Positions 14,412 to 17,209 of a stretch of 17,209 nucleotides of DNA are shown here, piece after piece; the stretch's first letter is position 1, and every line of letters begins with the position of its first letter. The translations under genes were made by a program, and so were the position numbers. Source of the DNA: Peptococcaceae bacterium (GTDB lineage Bacteria > Bacillota > Peptococcia > Peptococcales > Peptococcaceae); the NCBI GenBank assembly GCA_900756555.1, contig CAAEKP010000028.1:1-17209 (forward strand), read 5' to 3'. The notes beneath the pieces are model-generated. The model was not told the origin of the DNA, searched no databases, and saw only the letters and a list, made by a program, of their open reading frames with translations.

Positions 14412-14808
14412 AACAATACTCCCTTCTTAAAAAATGGATCAGACGGTTACGGCAAAATGCCAGTCCAATCAAATATGCGTTAAGTATCAAAACAATCTCT
14501 TACTATCCCTCGGAGAAATTACGATAAAAAGGAAAAACAAAATAATAGCTTATGTTAAAACGAGATGTTGGACGCTTTTATTGGCTTTTAAATAACCAAT
14601 ATGCAAAAAGGAGCCGGCTTTTCAGCCAGCCCCTTGAAGCCTTAAACGAGCAGTGATTTGGGGAATCACATAAATTTCGTTTAAAAAGAGAGTTGAATCT
14701 TTATATAACAGTCGAGGGTAATCGACGTGTTACACTTTTTAAAAAGCTGCTCAGTTTCTGTTCTTATCTATTGACTAATGCGTGCTTTTGTGCAGATAGC
14801 CGTACCGA
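14412..14808. other. Structured intergenic region between the two large surface-protein genes
   Basis: About 400 bases without a credible gene; it holds the 3' untranslated part of the upstream gene and the leader of the downstream one. Besides the terminator at 14605-14633 there is a two-tier hairpin at 14642-14684 (TTAAACGA with TCGTTTAA enclosing GTGATT with AATCAC). A smaller GTCGA/TCGAC hairpin lies near 14711-14726, and CTTTTTAAAAAG is a perfect palindrome at 14735-14746. I found no convincing promoter for 11940-14411. Confidence 0.6.
14605..14633 (-). terminator. Rho-independent terminator of the 782-aa surface-protein gene
   Basis: On the minus strand GGGGCTGGCT pairs with AGCCGGCTCC (two G-T pairs) and is followed by TTTTT. 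It lies about 175 bases past the stop at 14809, leaving an unusually long 3' untranslated region with further hairpins. Confidence 0.85.
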
Positions 14809-17157
14809 TTACAGGTTGAACAGGATGTCAGCTGTAGCGCCGTTTTCATCATAAGTTGGGATAACTTTGATGCCGAAAGCTTCAGCTACAAATCTTACAG
14901 GAACCATTGTGCGGCTGCCATTGATGAATGGAGCAACGTCCATGGTTTTTTCAGCGCCGTTTACAGTGTAGGTAGCGGAGCCGATAGTCATAACAACTTT
15001 CACACCGTTCAGTTCAGCAGTTACAGCCTGAGTAGCTTCATCAAAAGCAACTTCAGCGCCGAAAGCTTCTGCTAATGCACGGAATGGTACGAAAGTTCTG
15101 TCGTTTTTGATGATTGGAGCTGCATCGATGGTAGCTTTTGCATCATTGATAACGATTTCGTTAGAGTTGATGGACATAACTACTACGTCACCTACAGATG
15201 TTTTGCCTACAGCAAAGATCTGGGTACCAGTGTAGTATTTAACAACAGTTCTCTGGTTTTCGTTAGAAACTACATCTCCGTTTTCTTTTACTTCATTCAT
15301 TGTTACTTTAGCAATAGCCTGAATAGTTACGTTACCTACTTTGTTTGCAGTAACGTTCATTTTGAAAGTACCTTCTTCTTTCAGTTTGAAATCAGCACCA
15401 TCTGTAGTTACGGATACTTTAGCGCCTTCTGGTTTGTCCAGTACTACATAACTTACGCTAGCATCTTTGATAGCACTTCTGTTCAGAGCAACTTTATTGC
15501 CTTCACTGTCTACTACAGCTACGCCAACTTTGTTGTTGGTGTCGATAGCCAGAGTTTTGGTGTCGAATGCTAAAGCAGTAGCTTCATCAGCGACAGTCAG
15601 TTCAGCTTTTGCAGTCAGGTTGTAACGGTCATCTACAGCCACAACAGTGATTTTGGAACCAACATATTTGTCGTCATCTTTTACATATACACGACCAGCA
15701 TTTTCGCCGGAGGTTTCAAAGCTAGCTACAGCATAGCCAGTAGCAGCTAAATCTACTTTGTTAGTGCATTCTTTTGTTACGCCGTTAGCGTCAACCCATT
15801 CCAGAGTATCAACGTCAACGAAGGAATTCAGTTCTACAGCGTCAGCTTCATATTTCAGGTTCAGAGCAACTGGAGTAGCAAATTCTTTTACTTCAAATTT
15901 AACAGTTACATATTTACCGTTGTCCAGAACAACTTTGATTTCGTAAGTACCTTCTGCTAAATCTTTAGAACCATTGTAAACCAGGTTAGCTCTGTATTCA
16001 TTGCCGTTATTAGTAGAAGTTCTATCAGTTACTAAGTAGAAATCTTTGTTTTCAGCTTTAGAAGCGGATGGCTGAGAAACGATTGCTACATACTGACGAT
16101 AATCAGTGTTATCATTACCTTTGATATTGCTGTTGAATGCAGCAACTGCGCCGTGTTCTTTTGCATAAGCAGCTTTTACAGCATTACCATTTGCATCAGT
16201 AAATGTAAACTGAATTTTCTGACCCAGATCGCTGGTTACATCAAATGGAGCTTCTGGAGTTTTAGCTACTTTAATGTCCTGAGCGCCAGTAGCACCAACC
16301 TGAACTAAGATAGTAGCTTCATAGGAACCACATTTTACGAATACTTTGTAGTCACCATCACGAACACCAGCAATTTTGAATTTAACCTGACCTAACTGGT
16401 CGGTAGTAGCTTTTTCTTTGTTCAGTTCAATGTTAGCACTGTTTGTTTCAAATGTTACAGTTTCACCTTTAACAGCTTTACCTGCATTGTCAACAATTTT
16501 TACAGTTAATTCTTTTTCAGCTACATTGTTAGCCTGAACACTTGCTGTTTCAAATTCAGCACCATCTTTATAGTAGTCTGTAGAATTGAATGTAACTCTG
16601 TCACCTTTACCTGTTAAGCCAGCTACGTTTGCAGCATATTTGCTGGAGTTAGAAGAAGAAGTGATTTCGATTACTTTGTGGTTGCTCAGAGCACCCAGTT
16701 TGTATTCTACATCATTCATAGCTTCAGCCCATGTTTTATCAGAGTTAGTTTTTAAGTCAGCTGGATTGTTGAATGCAGCATACACGGTGTATTTACCGGT
16801 GTTTTCAAACTGGAAGTCATAATCAGCTGTTTCGCTTGGGCTAGTGATAGTGAAGATACCGTCTGTACCGTTATCTGTACCTTTGGTAACACCTAAAGCT
16901 GGAGCAGAAGTACCTTCTTTTACAAACCATACATATAAGTTTGTAGTTACGGTCTGACCATCGAAGTCAAATTTTACAGTTACATTATCTTTACTTTCAG
17001 ATGTGCTTACATCTGCACTTGCATTTTCATCATCAGTGTAAACAATACAGTTCTGATAGTTTACACCTTCGTTAGGTTCAGCGAAAGCAGCTACTGGCAT
17101 TAATGTCATCATGAAGCACACTAATGTCAGAATCGCAAATAATTTTTTGTTTTTCAA
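14809..17157 (-). CDS. Large secreted surface protein with Ig-like region and two C-terminal stalk repeats (paralogue)
   Basis: The 782-aa protein starts with TTG at 17155-17157, seven bases after AGGAGGG. Its signal peptide ends AFA-E near residue 26. The N-terminal 650 residues are beta-rich and Ig-like, with KIVDNAGKAVKGETVTFETN and an EAYVAIVSQPSASK-type block matching the paralogue's YVSIVSKPAASK. Residues of about 659-782 are the paired stalk repeats (NDRTFVPFRALAEAFGAEVA, SRTMVPVRFVAEAFG). Over the last 124 residues it differs from the 823-aa neighbour at about 17 positions, whereas the ectodomains are much more different and need gaps. The last 24 residues equal those of the partial gene at 1-76. 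Likely an abundant surface or envelope protein; function unknown. Confidence 0.88.
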   Translation of the reverse strand: MKNKKLFAILTLVCFMMTLMPVAAFAEPNEGVNYQNCIVYTDDENASADVSTSESKDNVTVKFDFDGQTVTTNLYVWFVKEGTSAPALGVTKGTDNGTDGIFTITSPSETADYDFQFENTGKYTVYAAFNNPADLKTNSDKTWAEAMNDVEYKLGALSNHKVIEITSSSNSSKYAANVAGLTGKGDRVTFNSTDYYKDGAEFETASVQANNVAEKELTVKIVDNAGKAVKGETVTFETNSANIELNKEKATTDQLGQVKFKIAGVRDGDYKVFVKCGSYEATILVQVGATGAQDIKVAKTPEAPFDVTSDLGQKIQFTFTDANGNAVKAAYAKEHGAVAAFNSNIKGNDNTDYRQYVAIVSQPSASKAENKDFYLVTDRTSTNNGNEYRANLVYNGSKDLAEGTYEIKVVLDNGKYVTVKFEVKEFATPVALNLKYEADAVELNSFVDVDTLEWVDANGVTKECTNKVDLAATGYAVASFETSGENAGRVYVKDDDKYVGSKITVVAVDDRYNLTAKAELTVADEATALAFDTKTLAIDTNNKVGVAVVDSEGNKVALNRSAIKDASVSYVVLDKPEGAKVSVTTDGADFKLKEEGTFKMNVTANKVGNVTIQAIAKVTMNEVKENGDVVSNENQRTVVKYYTGTQIFAVGKTSVGDVVVMSINSNEIVINDAKATIDAAPIIKNDRTFVPFRALAEAFGAEVAFDEATQAVTAELNGVKVVMTIGSATYTVNGAEKTMDVAPFINGSRTMVPVRFVAEAFGIKVIPTYDENGATADILFNL

Positions 17158-17209
17158 TTTATTTCCCTCCTAGGATATTTCTCGGTCAGTTTAATGTCAT
17201 GCCGGACAA

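Overview
The window looks like the chromosome of a diderm Firmicute, most likely one of the Negativicutes (an Acidaminococcaceae-type gut anaerobe is my best guess). Two TolC-family outer-membrane channels and a HlyD-type adaptor require an outer membrane. Yet the genes have strong Gram-positive-style AGGAGG ribosome sites, TTG and GTG starts, and many secreted proteins with the copper-amine-oxidase-N-like 'stalk' domain typical of Firmicutes. No amine oxidase enzyme is encoded. The organism is inferred from content only.

Layout. Bases 1-76 are the 3' end of a large stalk-domain surface protein on the + strand, followed by a terminator. Bases 150-587 carry no convincing gene but contain diverged repeats and hairpins. 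Bases 588-1012 and 6187-6611 are a 425-bp inverted repeat pair with no length difference and about 15 mismatches. Each copy holds one small Cro/C1-type helix-turn-helix gene. Inside the pair are two tandem + strand secreted stalk-domain proteins (1110-2513, 2583-4064). They converge, across a bidirectional terminator, on a minus-strand TolC-like gene with a palindromic operator (4173-5495) and a small stalk-domain gene (5617-6084). At both inner edges, the regulator gene is divergent from a stalk-domain gene.

Bases 6827-11795 form a tight minus-strand operon, read from right to left: TolC-like channel, HlyD-like adaptor, then two ABC-2 permeases. Together these would form an exporter spanning both membranes, but no ABC ATPase gene lies in or beside the operon. 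A 37-bp inverted repeat sits just upstream. Bases 11940-17157 hold two large paralogous secreted proteins (823 and 782 aa) on the minus strand. Their Ig-like ectodomains have diverged, while the paired C-terminal stalk repeats are nearly the same. The fragment at the left edge belongs to the same family in the opposite orientation.

Taken together, this is an envelope locus of secreted surface and periplasmic proteins and export machinery, with small duplicated regulators. The strongest unexplained signals are four: the inverted-repeat regulator cassette, whose non-coding flanks are more conserved than its gene; the exporter without an ATPase; the cationic N-terminal extension of the operon's TolC protein; and the surface-protein family with conserved 3' ends. 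No rRNA, tRNA, CRISPR array or transposase was recognised.
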